47,243 nucleotides of DNA, from NCBI GenBank assembly GCA_964591245.1, contig CAZPZZ010000014.1, positions 1 to 47,243 of the forward strand. The letters are read 5' to 3'. Positions 1 through 8,122 of this stretch are shown here, in pieces. The notes beneath the pieces were generated by a model, which saw only the letters and a list, made by a program, of their open reading frames with translations, had not been told where the DNA came from and did no database searches. A program made the position numbers and the translations under genes. Source of the stretch: CAZPZZ01 sp964591245 (lineage in GTDB: Bacteria; Acidobacteriota; Vicinamibacteria; Vicinamibacterales; UBA8438). How positions within the stretch are numbered: the first letter of the stretch is position 1; every line of letters starts with the position of its first letter.

Positions 1-275
1 ACGATCGTGCCCGTTTTCGCTTGAGAGTGGAGCCACGTCAGTGTTTGACGGTGGTGCAATGGTCGCGCCGAATCCTTATATGGACGGGGAAAGTGGACAC
101 GTGGATGCCAGGTCGCGGGACGGGATCCTGGAGGCCACGGGAACTACTGGAGTCTGAGTGCTAAGATGCCACACATCACGGGGCCGTCTTTACGCTCGGT
201 GGACTGTCGAACAACCGCGCTGCGAGTCTTGGGGCGTGTGTAAAAAATGGTGGCCTTTTGTCGGTCCAGTGACTC

Positions 276-929
276 ATGCAACTTATCTTTGAACAGATTC
301 GTACCGGTGGAGATCGGAATTTTGGCTATTTGCTCGGTGATCGCGAGACCCGAAAGGCGGCGCTGATCGATCCCTCGTACTCCCCCGCGGAGCTTGTCGC
401 ACGCGCCACTGACCAGGGGCTCGAAGTCTGCTATGTTGTCAATACCCACGGGCACCCGGACCATACGGAGGGCAATGCAGAGGCCGTCGGGCTCACGGGA
501 GCCAAGGTGGCCGCGTCCCCAGCCGGACCGATCGAGCCAGACCTCCCGTTGAAAGATGGCGACGTCCTGCCGATTGGCGGTTTGAGATTGGAATGTCTAC
601 ACGTGCCAGGGCACGCGCCAGATCATTTGGTGTTGTACGAGCCCTGTCATCGGATCCTGTTCACGGGTGATCTCATCTTTGTCGGTAAGGTCGGCGGAAC
701 GGCGACCGACAGCGATGCGGCTACGGAGTGGTCGAGTGTGCGCCGAGTGCTTGACACCTTTCCTGATGAGGCGACCCTCTGGCCGGGACACGATTATGGG
801 GTCCGGCCGAGCTCGACGATCGGACTTGAACGGCAGACGAATCCATTTCTGCTGTGCACCGATTTAGAGGCGTTTCTCGCGCGGAAGCAAGACTGGCCAA
901 TCTTCAAGAAAGAACATGGCTTGAAGTGA
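276..929 (+). CDS. Metallo-beta-lactamase-fold hydrolase, glyoxalase II-like
   Basis: A 217-residue cytosolic protein with no signal peptide. It carries the full metal-binding set of the metallo-beta-lactamase fold: the H-x-H-x-D-H motif at residues 58-63 (THGHPDH), His113, Asp132 and His172. The order and the C-terminal 'TNPFL' segment (about 188-192) resemble hydroxyacylglutathione hydrolases and persulfide dioxygenase-like enzymes, which hydrolyse thioesters or oxidise persulfides with a bound di-metal or iron centre. The substrate cannot be assigned from sequence. It is shorter than classical GloB (about 250 residues) because the C-terminal substrate domain is reduced. No convincing Shine-Dalgarno precedes the ATG; this start is chosen because the fold's first strand begins immediately. 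It stands alone, converging on the minus-strand operon that ends at 1090. Confidence 0.85.
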   Translation: MQLIFEQIRTGGDRNFGYLLGDRETRKAALIDPSYSPAELVARATDQGLEVCYVVNTHGHPDHTEGNAEAVGLTGAKVAASPAGPIEPDLPLKDGDVLPIGGLRLECLHVPGHAPDHLVLYEPCHRILFTGDLIFVGKVGGTATDSDAATEWSSVRRVLDTFPDEATLWPGHDYGVRPSSTIGLERQTNPFLLCTDLEAFLARKQDWPIFKKEHGLK

Positions 930-1006
930 TCCGGAGTGTGGTTGACGTGTCGCGTGCGGTGTCGACGGGCAGCCGGGCGACGAGGGACTCTCCCGATACA
1001 TAGTCT

Positions 1007-1048
1007 AAAAATCTAGGGGCAGGGCATCCTGGAATGGTATGCCCTGCC
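1007..1048 (-). terminator. Candidate intrinsic terminator of the minus-strand operon
   Basis: A perfect 10-bp inverted repeat (1018-1027 with 1039-1048, arms GGCAGGGCAT/ATGCCCTGCC, 11-nt loop) lies just downstream of the minus-strand gene ending at 1090. On the minus strand it is followed within 6 nt by a run of five T (plus-strand A at 1007-1011). There is no T-run on the plus-strand side, so it most likely ends the htpG/YVTN/MBL transcript, though it could also slow read-through from the convergent gene at 276-929. Confidence 0.6.
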
Positions 1049-1089
1049 TGGGAGTGACGAAAAGACGCGGCTGAAGATGCGGACGCGTA

Positions 1090-1983
1090 CTACTCCGCCG
1101 TAAGCTCGTCGAAGACACCTTCGATGCGTACCGGTGCCAATGGCCAGCCAAGATCTTCCGTGTCGACGCGGGATGCAATGTTGTTGCGGGTCGCCCCGTT
1201 ACTGATCTCTGTCCGGACTCGATCGAGTACGGTTTCCACGTTATCGCGGAAGGTCCGGACGTCGGCTTTCGTCAAGGGCGGACCGTGTCCCGGAATGACC
1301 GTGTCGAAGTCCAATTCGAGGACTCTGGTTAGCGTGCCTGGCCAGTCCACGGCACTGCCGCCGTTCCCGTAGTCCCAGAACGGCGCGAGCGTGCTGCCAT
1401 CGATCCGTTCACCCGAGATGAAAAGATCGCCGGTATGGATGGCGCGGCGGTCGGGAAAATAGATCACGGCGTCCCCATTCGTGTGCCCTCGACCGAAGTG
1501 ATACGCGTGTACCTCGGCGTCGCCGAGAAACACGGCGGTTTCGTCGGCGAAGATCACGCGTGGGGCTCCATCCTGGTTGTTGCGCACGATGTTGGCACGG
1601 GCGTTCTTGTGGGCGATGACCTCTGCGTTGCGCATGAAGTCCGCATTGCTGCCGGCGTGATCGCCATGGTGATGTGTGTTGAGGACGTACTTGATAGGCT
1701 CGTCAGTGACGCTGGCTATCTGTTCGGTGATGAAGTCAAAGCTGTAGGGAAATTTATTGTCGACGATGATCACACCGTCGCCGGTGACACGGACGGCCAC
1801 GTTCCCGCCAGTTTGCCCGCCGTCGAATCCCGGAATGACGTAGAGTCCCGCCGCGATTTCTCGAATCTGGAGTCGCGCTTCCTGCTCAGGGGTAAAACTG
1901 GGTCGTTGGCCTGCGGCCAATACCAGAACGGAACCCAGCCCGACGATGGACGCCAGCACACTTAATCTTTGCCATGCACGCAT
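1090..1983 (-). CDS. Exported metallo-beta-lactamase-fold hydrolase
   Basis: A 297-residue protein with a Sec-type signal peptide (hydrophobic stretch at residues 8-25, cleavage near residue 25). The metal ligands are complete: H104-x-H106-x-D108-H109 (THHHGDH), H167, D186 and H233, so a di-zinc hydrolase in the periplasm is likely. The layout resembles the broad family that includes subclass B3-like lactamases and quinoprotein-relay zinc hydrolases; the sequence does not single out an antibiotic or other substrate. A GGAG box about 9 nt upstream supports the ATG at 1983. It lies 29 nt after the YVTN-propeller lipoprotein gene and probably forms the last gene of an htpG-propeller-MBL transcript ending at the hairpin at 1018-1048. 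Confidence 0.82.
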   Translation of the reverse strand: MRAWQRLSVLASIVGLGSVLVLAAGQRPSFTPEQEARLQIREIAAGLYVIPGFDGGQTGGNVAVRVTGDGVIIVDNKFPYSFDFITEQIASVTDEPIKYVLNTHHHGDHAGSNADFMRNAEVIAHKNARANIVRNNQDGAPRVIFADETAVFLGDAEVHAYHFGRGHTNGDAVIYFPDRRAIHTGDLFISGERIDGSTLAPFWDYGNGGSAVDWPGTLTRVLELDFDTVIPGHGPPLTKADVRTFRDNVETVLDRVRTEISNGATRNNIASRVDTEDLGWPLAPVRIEGVFDELTAE

Positions 1984-2012
1984 CTATCTGATCTCCAAAT
2001 AACACGTTTGTT

Positions 2013-3098
2013 TCAGCGGGTAACCACCGCGACTCCCCAGGGGCGCTCACCCGCGGGGACAGTCGCGACGACCTCTAGTGTTTCTGTGTCCACCACGGAT
2101 ACATCGTTCGAGGGGCCGTTGGCCGTATACAGATAGCTCCCGTCCTCAGTCAGGCCGATACCCCAGGGACGGTCGCCAACCTCCACCGAACCCACGATGT
2201 CGAGGGAGTCCGTGTCGATGGCCATGATGAGACGTCCGCGGCCAGTCGAGACGTAGAGTCGCGCGCCGTCAGGGGACACTGCGACATCCATGGGACGCAC
2301 CAGCTCACCTTCGAGCTCCACCGTGGCAATCACTGAATGGTCGGTGGTGTCGACCACGGAGACGGTGCCTCCGTTTTCGGCGGTGACGTAGGCACGTGTG
2401 CTGTCGGGCGAAAATGCCGAAGAGCGAGGGCGTGCACCCACGTCGAACACTGCGCTCACTTCCATGGACTCGGTGTCGATCACCGACACCTGATTGTCGT
2501 TCTCAGACGTGACGTAGACCCAGCGGCCGTCTGGACTGATGGTGACTCCCTCCGGTTCACCACCAACGGGCAGTTCTGCAAGCACATCGCCCGTGGCGAT
2601 ATCGACGATGCTTGCGAGGGACGCATCTTCGTTGGCTACGAAGACACGGGTCCCGTCGTTGCTTACTGCGACTTGCTCAGGGTCCGTGCCGGCATTGAGC
2701 ACGGTGACGACCTGTTGTGCTGTGATGTCGACGATGCCGATCCCATCCGCTGATCGATCTGGCGGAGGCAAGGTGTCTTCATCAACTCCGGGTGGGGCTG
2801 GGGGGGAGCCGCTCAATGCAACAAATAAACGGTTTCCGTCGGGGCCGACCTTGATGCCGCGCGGTCGCTTGCCGAGAGGAATTGTGGCCACGACCTCATG
2901 CGTCCCGCCGGCGATCACGGTGAGGTCACCAGAACCTTCATTGGTGACGTAGGCGTGGTACGGCGGGGGGGCTGAGTCGGCCACCGGTGTGGCCGCCTCA
3001 TCAGCGGGAGGGGCTGTGCCTCCGCCACACGCGGCAAGCAGGAGCAAGGGTAAGGCGAAGCTGAGTCGTTTTTTGTATTGCATGCGCAGACTACTCAT
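2013..3098 (-). CDS. YVTN-family beta-propeller lipoprotein
   Basis: A 361-residue predicted lipoprotein. Residues 1-24 form a signal peptide ending in a good lipobox (L-A-A-C, Cys24), followed by Gly and an Ala/Pro/Asp-rich linker to about residue 46. The remainder is made of about seven YVTN/YncE-type blades of roughly 42 residues with recurring 'YVTxE', 'VSPDG' and 'VVDTxT' segments, which predict a seven-bladed propeller. Proteins of this type sit in the periplasm or on the cell surface as binding or scaffold modules; no catalytic residues are recognisable. The ATG overlaps the stop codon of htpG by ATGA (3095-3098), implying translational coupling; a second in-frame ATG lies five codons downstream and would also keep the signal peptide. 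Confidence 0.8.
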   Translation of the reverse strand: MSSLRMQYKKRLSFALPLLLLAACGGGTAPPADEAATPVADSAPPPYHAYVTNEGSGDLTVIAGGTHEVVATIPLGKRPRGIKVGPDGNRLFVALSGSPPAPPGVDEDTLPPPDRSADGIGIVDITAQQVVTVLNAGTDPEQVAVSNDGTRVFVANEDASLASIVDIATGDVLAELPVGGEPEGVTISPDGRWVYVTSENDNQVSVIDTESMEVSAVFDVGARPRSSAFSPDSTRAYVTAENGGTVSVVDTTDHSVIATVELEGELVRPMDVAVSPDGARLYVSTGRGRLIMAIDTDSLDIVGSVEVGDRPWGIGLTEDGSYLYTANGPSNDVSVVDTETLEVVATVPAGERPWGVAVVTR

Positions 3099-5113
3099 GA
3101 CGGGTCGGTACTCGGGGCCGCGGGGGAAGTGGTATCGGTCGGAGGTGGCACAGCTTCACCGACGGCCTGCGTAGCCACTTCCATAACGATCTTGCTGTAG
3201 GCGCCAGGGTCCGGTAGGGTGCCCCCCTCTGCAAGAATGGCTTGCCCGTGGAGTAACTGGGCAAAGGTATTCAGCTGCGGGGATTTCTCGTTCGCCGCAT
3301 GAATGGCGACGAGGCGCTGCATGAATTCATGATCCGGGTTGATCTCGAGAATTCGCTTGGTCTTTGGCGGGTCCTGTCCGAGTTGCCGCATCATTTGTTC
3401 AAGCTGCGGACTGAGATCTTCTTTGTCGCCGACGAGACAGGCAGGACTGTCCGTCAGGCGTCCGGATACCCTGACGTCTTTGACCTCGTCTTGCAGAAGG
3501 CCGCGCAATGCTTGAAGTAGGCCGGCGAGATCTCCATCGTTTTCGTCCTGTGCAGTAGGGGCGCTCTCCGAAGTGTCCTGTTCTAGGTCGATCTCGCCTT
3601 TCGTAATCGACAGAAATTTCTTGTCTTGGTAGGAGAGATCACGTTCCAGCCAAAATTCGTCGACGGCGTCGGTAAAGAAGAGGACCTCGATCCCGTTGCG
3701 GGTGAACGACTCGAGATGGGGTGAGTTGCGGGCTGCGTCGAGTGAGTTGCCCACAAGGTAGTAGATCTGGTCCTGGGTGTCTGGCATGCGTTCGACGTAT
3801 GCCGAAAGAGCCGTCGGTTCATCGCCATGTGTGGTTGCACACAAGATCAGCCCGAGGAGTCGGTCGCGGAATTCCTCGTCGGACGCGAGCCCCTCCTTGA
3901 TGACCGCGCCAAATTCCTTCCAGACTGCCCGCATCTTCTCCGGTGCGTCTGAGCCCAGTCGTTCGATCGCGTCGAGGACCTTCTTGACCGCGAAGTTTCG
4001 GATGGCCTTCACCTGTCGGTCGTGTTGGAGAATCTCTCTGGATACGTTCAGCGACAGGTCCTCGCAGTCAATCACTCCTTTAAGAAAGCGCAGCCATTCC
4101 GGCAACAGCGCCTTCCAGTCGTCCATAATATGGACCCGTTTCACGTAGAGCTGGACGCCCTTTGTGACGCGTTCTCGGTGATAGAGATCAAACGGAGCCT
4201 GCGCGGGGAGGAAGAGCAGAATCCTGGCGTTGAACGTGCCTTCCATCGCGGCTGGAATGGTTGCGAGCGGGTCTTGCCAGTCGTGTGAGAGCAGTCGATA
4301 GAACTCATGGTATTCGTCGTCTGAGACCTCGCTGCGCGGGCGCGTCCAGATCGCCTTCATCGAATTCAAGGTCTCGTCTTCGACCACTGTCTTGGGTAGG
4401 ACGCCCTTGACCGGGGTTCCGGTGTTGTCGACGACGGGTTCTTGCCGCTCCACCTTCATTCGAATCGGATGGGCAACGAAATTCGAGTGTTGCTTGACGA
4501 TCTCCTGCAGCACGAAGGTGTCCGTGTAGTCACGCAGGCCATCGTCCTCGTCGGCTGCTTTCAGGTGTAACTCGACAGTGGTGCCGGCGGAGGGGCGCAT
4601 AGCATCGGAGAGCGTGTAGGTGCCGTCGCCGACAGATTCCCATCGGGTAGCGGTTTCGCTCCCTGCACGGCGTGTGATGAGGGCCACACGATCGGCGACG
4701 ATGAAGGTGGAGTAAAAGCCCACTCCGAACTGGCCGATCAGATCTGCGGTGGCGTCCTGTGGGGCAGTCCCTGACGTGCTCTGTTTGCTCTTCAGCGCCG
4801 CGAGGAACTCGCGGCTTCCGGACCGGGCGATGGTTCCGATGTCACGGATGACCTCTTCACGGCTCATGCCGATGCCGTTGTCCGAAATAGATAGCGTTCG
4901 GGTGTCCTTGTCAACGTCGAGTCGGATTTCCAAGTCGCCCGCAGGCAAGAGACCCGAATCGGATAGCGCTTCCACACGGAGGCGATCGAGCGCGTCAGAG
5001 CCGTTGGAGATCAGCTCCCGAAGGAAGATGTCTTTCTGGGAATAGAGCGAATGAACCATCAGGTTCAGCAGCTCTTGAACTTCTGCCGTAAAGGTATGTT
5101 GTTCTGTGCTCAT
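3095..5113 (-). CDS. htpG: Molecular chaperone HtpG (bacterial Hsp90)
   Basis: A 672-residue cytosolic ATP-dependent chaperone that remodels client proteins, usually with DnaK. The N-terminal GHKL ATPase domain shows the diagnostic Hsp90 motifs: catalytic Glu33 in 'LRELISNGSDAL' with Asn37 and Asp41, 'DNGIGM' at 78-83, 'GTIARSG' at 93-99 and 'GQFGVGFYS' at 127-135. The middle and C-terminal dimerisation domains follow at normal spacing. It is about 45 residues longer than E. coli HtpG, with an extra Pro/Thr/Ser-rich tail at the C-terminus. No heat-shock promoter or CIRCE-like repeat was recognised in the 157 nt upstream. It is the first gene of a probable operon with the YVTN lipoprotein, which it overlaps. 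Confidence 0.97.
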   Translation of the reverse strand: MSTEQHTFTAEVQELLNLMVHSLYSQKDIFLRELISNGSDALDRLRVEALSDSGLLPAGDLEIRLDVDKDTRTLSISDNGIGMSREEVIRDIGTIARSGSREFLAALKSKQSTSGTAPQDATADLIGQFGVGFYSTFIVADRVALITRRAGSETATRWESVGDGTYTLSDAMRPSAGTTVELHLKAADEDDGLRDYTDTFVLQEIVKQHSNFVAHPIRMKVERQEPVVDNTGTPVKGVLPKTVVEDETLNSMKAIWTRPRSEVSDDEYHEFYRLLSHDWQDPLATIPAAMEGTFNARILLFLPAQAPFDLYHRERVTKGVQLYVKRVHIMDDWKALLPEWLRFLKGVIDCEDLSLNVSREILQHDRQVKAIRNFAVKKVLDAIERLGSDAPEKMRAVWKEFGAVIKEGLASDEEFRDRLLGLILCATTHGDEPTALSAYVERMPDTQDQIYYLVGNSLDAARNSPHLESFTRNGIEVLFFTDAVDEFWLERDLSYQDKKFLSITKGEIDLEQDTSESAPTAQDENDGDLAGLLQALRGLLQDEVKDVRVSGRLTDSPACLVGDKEDLSPQLEQMMRQLGQDPPKTKRILEINPDHEFMQRLVAIHAANEKSPQLNTFAQLLHGQAILAEGGTLPDPGAYSKIVMEVATQAVGEAVPPPTDTTSPAAPSTDPS

Positions 5114-5270
5114 TTCTACTGTCGGGCTGGCTAGCCTAGCCTAGTCTACGGTGATGTTACTTGTCGCCCGTCCATGTGCCTTTGGTTGCTGATCTTACCG
5201 GACGGAAGGGTAGCGCGCACGCCGACGGTGGTATCTGGTCTCGACGAGCGTCAATGGTTCGTTTTCGGCC

Positions 5271-6761
5271 TTAGGGGCGTGGAGTGTTGGAAGCGAGTGC
5301 TTCCCGTTCCCAGGGAGCAAGATCGACCGGTCGTCTGGCTCCGGCGGTGGGGTCCGCCCCCAGCGCATCTAGCAGGGTCACGATACTCGGATGACGATTG
5401 AACGTGTTGGGATAGAACACCCCCTGAGCGATTGACAATGGGGTCCATCCGGTGTCGTTCACGGTATCGAGGTTCGCACCCTTCTCGTGCAGGAACCGAA
5501 CGATGTTATCCGCTCCGCGATGGACGGCGCCATGGAGCGCGGTGTCGCCATTTCCGTCCCGCCAATTGACGTCGTTGCCGAGCGTCCAGGCAAGTGTGAC
5601 GGCCGCCAATGCTTCACTATTTGTACCGGGGTTTTCTCCGATCTTCCAGATTCCGACCCCGGCAGCGGCCATCATGGGGGTCGCGCCGTTGGCGGTCGTG
5701 ATGTTCGGGTCAGCTCCGAGATCCGCCAGAAGCTGCATCATGGGCACGTCAGCTGCTTTGGCTGCAAGCAGAAATGGGGTCGCGCCGACACGATCGAGCA
5801 TATTCCGGTTGCCGTCCCGTGGCTCACGTTCTTGTGGAAGATTCGGGTCGGCACCGTGGGCGATGAGCATGCGGGCCATGTCAAGGCCATCAAGCTGGCC
5901 GAGGGGTACCGGAAATGGTGGATTACGCCCGAGGTTTGGTCTGCGAGTCCAGACGACCTGATGCAATGCGGTCCATCCTTGACCGTGCGCATTCGGATTC
6001 GCTCCGGCCTTCAGCAACTGAACTGCGGCGTCGTACTGTGCGTTGTAGGTTGTAAGTCCGAGGGCGCTGGTGCCATTCGGGAGCGTGTCGTCCGGGTTGG
6101 CCCCGGCGTCCAGTAGCGCTTCGAGTGTGGGTAATTGACCTTCCCGTGCGGCAAAGAGGAGCGGAGTGAACCCGCCTTCGGAGGTCGCGTGAAGGTTGGC
6201 GCCGGCTTGCAGAAGGACGCTGACCGCGCCGGCGTTCCCCTGCGAGGCTGCCCACATCAGTGCCGTCTGTCCCCGCCACTCTTCGATGGCGTTGACGTTG
6301 GCACCGTATTCGATCAGTACGTCAATGGCATCGACGACGCCGACTCGAGCCACCGTCATCAATGGGGTTTCCCCCTCACCCGTCGTGTGGTTCGGGTCGG
6401 CGCCAGCGTCGAGCAACACCCGTAACATACGAGGACTGCTGTTCGTTGCTGCAAGCGAGAGCGGCACCAGGCCGTAACGGGTTGTAGTGCTGACGTGTCC
6501 TCCGGCCTCAAGAAGGAGGGAGGCAATGGCCTCGTGATCGTGATGGGCTGCCCAGTGCAAGGCTGTCATGCCATCCGGTTCGGCGGCCTGCACATCCGTG
6601 CCGTCATCAAGGAGCGCTCGCACGGCGGCAACGTCCCCAGCCTTGACGGCTTCGATGAGGCGAGGCTCTGTCGGTTGAGCCGCCGCGGATGAACCGAGGA
6701 ACAGAACCAGGAGGCCGACCAAAAGCTCCGCTGAAATGCGCGACATAGGAATGTTGTGCAT
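5271..6761 (-). CDS. Exported ankyrin-repeat protein, cassette 1
   Basis: A 496-residue protein with a Sec signal peptide (residues 1-29, 'AAAQ' end) followed by about eleven ankyrin repeats with the usual 'G-x-TPL-x-x-AA' helices and 'GADPN' loops. It is therefore a periplasmic ankyrin protein, a scaffold with no enzyme motif. The distal third has a layout shared with the other three ankyrin genes in the window: a 'GATPFLLAAK' repeat, a repeat ending 'AAAGVG', a non-canonical insertion, then 'DTALHGAVHRGADNIVRFL'. It starts 5 nt after the DUF1552 gene and is the last gene of cassette 1. Known periplasmic ankyrin proteins such as Pseudomonas AnkB support a haem enzyme (a catalase), a relevant parallel but only an analogy. 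A second ATG at 6746 is an alternative start. Confidence 0.85.
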   Translation of the reverse strand: MHNIPMSRISAELLVGLLVLFLGSSAAAQPTEPRLIEAVKAGDVAAVRALLDDGTDVQAAEPDGMTALHWAAHHDHEAIASLLLEAGGHVSTTTRYGLVPLSLAATNSSPRMLRVLLDAGADPNHTTGEGETPLMTVARVGVVDAIDVLIEYGANVNAIEEWRGQTALMWAASQGNAGAVSVLLQAGANLHATSEGGFTPLLFAAREGQLPTLEALLDAGANPDDTLPNGTSALGLTTYNAQYDAAVQLLKAGANPNAHGQGWTALHQVVWTRRPNLGRNPPFPVPLGQLDGLDMARMLIAHGADPNLPQEREPRDGNRNMLDRVGATPFLLAAKAADVPMMQLLADLGADPNITTANGATPMMAAAGVGIWKIGENPGTNSEALAAVTLAWTLGNDVNWRDGNGDTALHGAVHRGADNIVRFLHEKGANLDTVNDTGWTPLSIAQGVFYPNTFNRHPSIVTLLDALGADPTAGARRPVDLAPWEREALASNTPRP

Positions 6762-6766
6762 TGAAG

Positions 6767-8122
6767 CTACACAGTTAATGGTTCGAGGTTAAGTCGTCCG
6801 GTGCTGTCGCCAAATTCTTCGGGATGCACGACCCCCGCCTTGTCGAGCATGGTCAACAGCAGGTTTGTCATCGGCGTATCCGTCGGGTAACGCACGTGGC
6901 GTCCGCCCTTGAGTTGTCCCGCGCCTCCACCGGCCAAAATGAGCGGTAGGTCGATATGGGAATGCTGGTCGCCGTCGCTGATACCGCCACCATAGAGAAT
7001 GAGGGAGTGGTCGAGGAGTGAGCCGTCGCCATCCGGGGTGGCCTGCAACTGCTGCAGGAAGCCTGATAACAGGGCGACGTGATAAGTGTTGATCTTGGCG
7101 TATTGTTCGAGTTTTGCCGGATCCATCTGATGGTGTGAGACGGAGTGGTGTGCGTCGGGGACACCGACCTCCGGATAGCTCTGCGCAGTTTGCTCCCGGC
7201 CAACCAGGTAGGTGAAGACGCGAGTGATGTCTGCCTGAAACGCCAAGGCCTGCAGGTCGAACATAAGTTTGGCATGCTCGGTGAAGGATTCGGGTATCCC
7301 GACAGGCCGAGCCAGGTCTTCTGGGAGTTCTGCCTCGTCGGCCTGTGCTTCCACGCGCTGAATGCGGCGTTCGATCTCACGCACAGCATCGAGGTACTGG
7401 CTGACCCGGGCACGGTCTGGCGCGCCCAGTTTCTGTTCCAGCCGCGTCATGTCCTCGCGCACGGCATCGAGAATACTGCGGTCTTCACGCAGGCGAGCCA
7501 TCCGCTGGTCGGCGGTCCCGCCTTCACCGAACAGGCGTTCGAAGACGACGCGCGGATTGTGTTCCATCGGCATTGGCGTCGTTGGAGAGCGCCACGCAAT
7601 CGTGTTCGTGTAGACACAGCTGTAGCCGTTGTCGCAGTTGCCGACGACAAAACTATTTTCAAGCGAGATTTCCAGCGACGGAAGGGGTGTGTCCGCCCCG
7701 AGTGTCGCCGCGGCAATTTGGTCCGCCGTGGTTCCGGCGCGAACGTCCGCGCCTTCGGTTCGTTTGGGGTGAATGCCGTTGAGCCAAACTCCGCTCGCAC
7801 GGGAATGCTCTCCGTTGCCGTCGCCCCATGCTTCTGCTTGGCGGTGCGCGAGCCCGGTCGGGATGACGACTTGGTCCTGGACGGGAGCAAGTGGGCTCAA
7901 AACTGGTGAAAGCTCCAGAGAACCCTCGTGCGTCGGCGTCCACTGGGACATATTTGCGCCGTTCGGAATATAGATGAAGCCCAGGCGCTTAGTCGGTCGT
8001 GCGGCGGTGCGGGCAAGTGCTGACGCGGCCGGAACCATTGCGTCCAGAAGCGGCAGGGCCAGGGCAGTGCCAACACCGCGAAGGAACGTGCGACGGGGCA
8101 GTGACATCTTGGAGATGATCAT
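6767..8122 (-). CDS. DUF1552 (HXXSHH) Tat-exported protein, cassette 1
   Basis: A 451-residue protein of the DUF1552/HXXSHH family (PF07586), distantly reminiscent of the alkaline-phosphatase/sulfatase-like DUF1501 group. A twin-arginine signal is clear (RR at residues 10-11 in 'LPRRTFLRG', then 'TALALPLLDAMV'). The family signature is present as H326-S-V-S-H-H331. A Cys pair spaced C-x5-C in 'CDNGYSC' is also conserved in the three paralogues here. Function is unknown; Tat export suggests folding or cofactor insertion before transport. The ATG overlaps the stop of the DUF1592 gene by ATGA (8119-8122), so the two are translationally coupled, and the ankyrin gene follows after 5 nt. Confidence 0.9.
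   Translation of the reverse strand: MIISKMSLPRRTFLRGVGTALALPLLDAMVPAASALARTAARPTKRLGFIYIPNGANMSQWTPTHEGSLELSPVLSPLAPVQDQVVIPTGLAHRQAEAWGDGNGEHSRASGVWLNGIHPKRTEGADVRAGTTADQIAAATLGADTPLPSLEISLENSFVVGNCDNGYSCVYTNTIAWRSPTTPMPMEHNPRVVFERLFGEGGTADQRMARLREDRSILDAVREDMTRLEQKLGAPDRARVSQYLDAVREIERRIQRVEAQADEAELPEDLARPVGIPESFTEHAKLMFDLQALAFQADITRVFTYLVGREQTAQSYPEVGVPDAHHSVSHHQMDPAKLEQYAKINTYHVALLSGFLQQLQATPDGDGSLLDHSLILYGGGISDGDQHSHIDLPLILAGGGAGQLKGGRHVRYPTDTPMTNLLLTMLDKAGVVHPEEFGDSTGRLNLEPLTV

Noticed and set aside
2..157. Open frame running in from the left edge, possibly the tail of a gene
   Set aside because: Two frames are open over the same stretch and neither encodes a recognisable domain, so nothing separates coding from chance in GC-rich DNA.
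5130..5150. CTAGCCTAGCCTAG-type repeat upstream of htpG as a heat-shock operator
   Set aside because: It does not match CIRCE or a sigma32 promoter and is too short to interpret.
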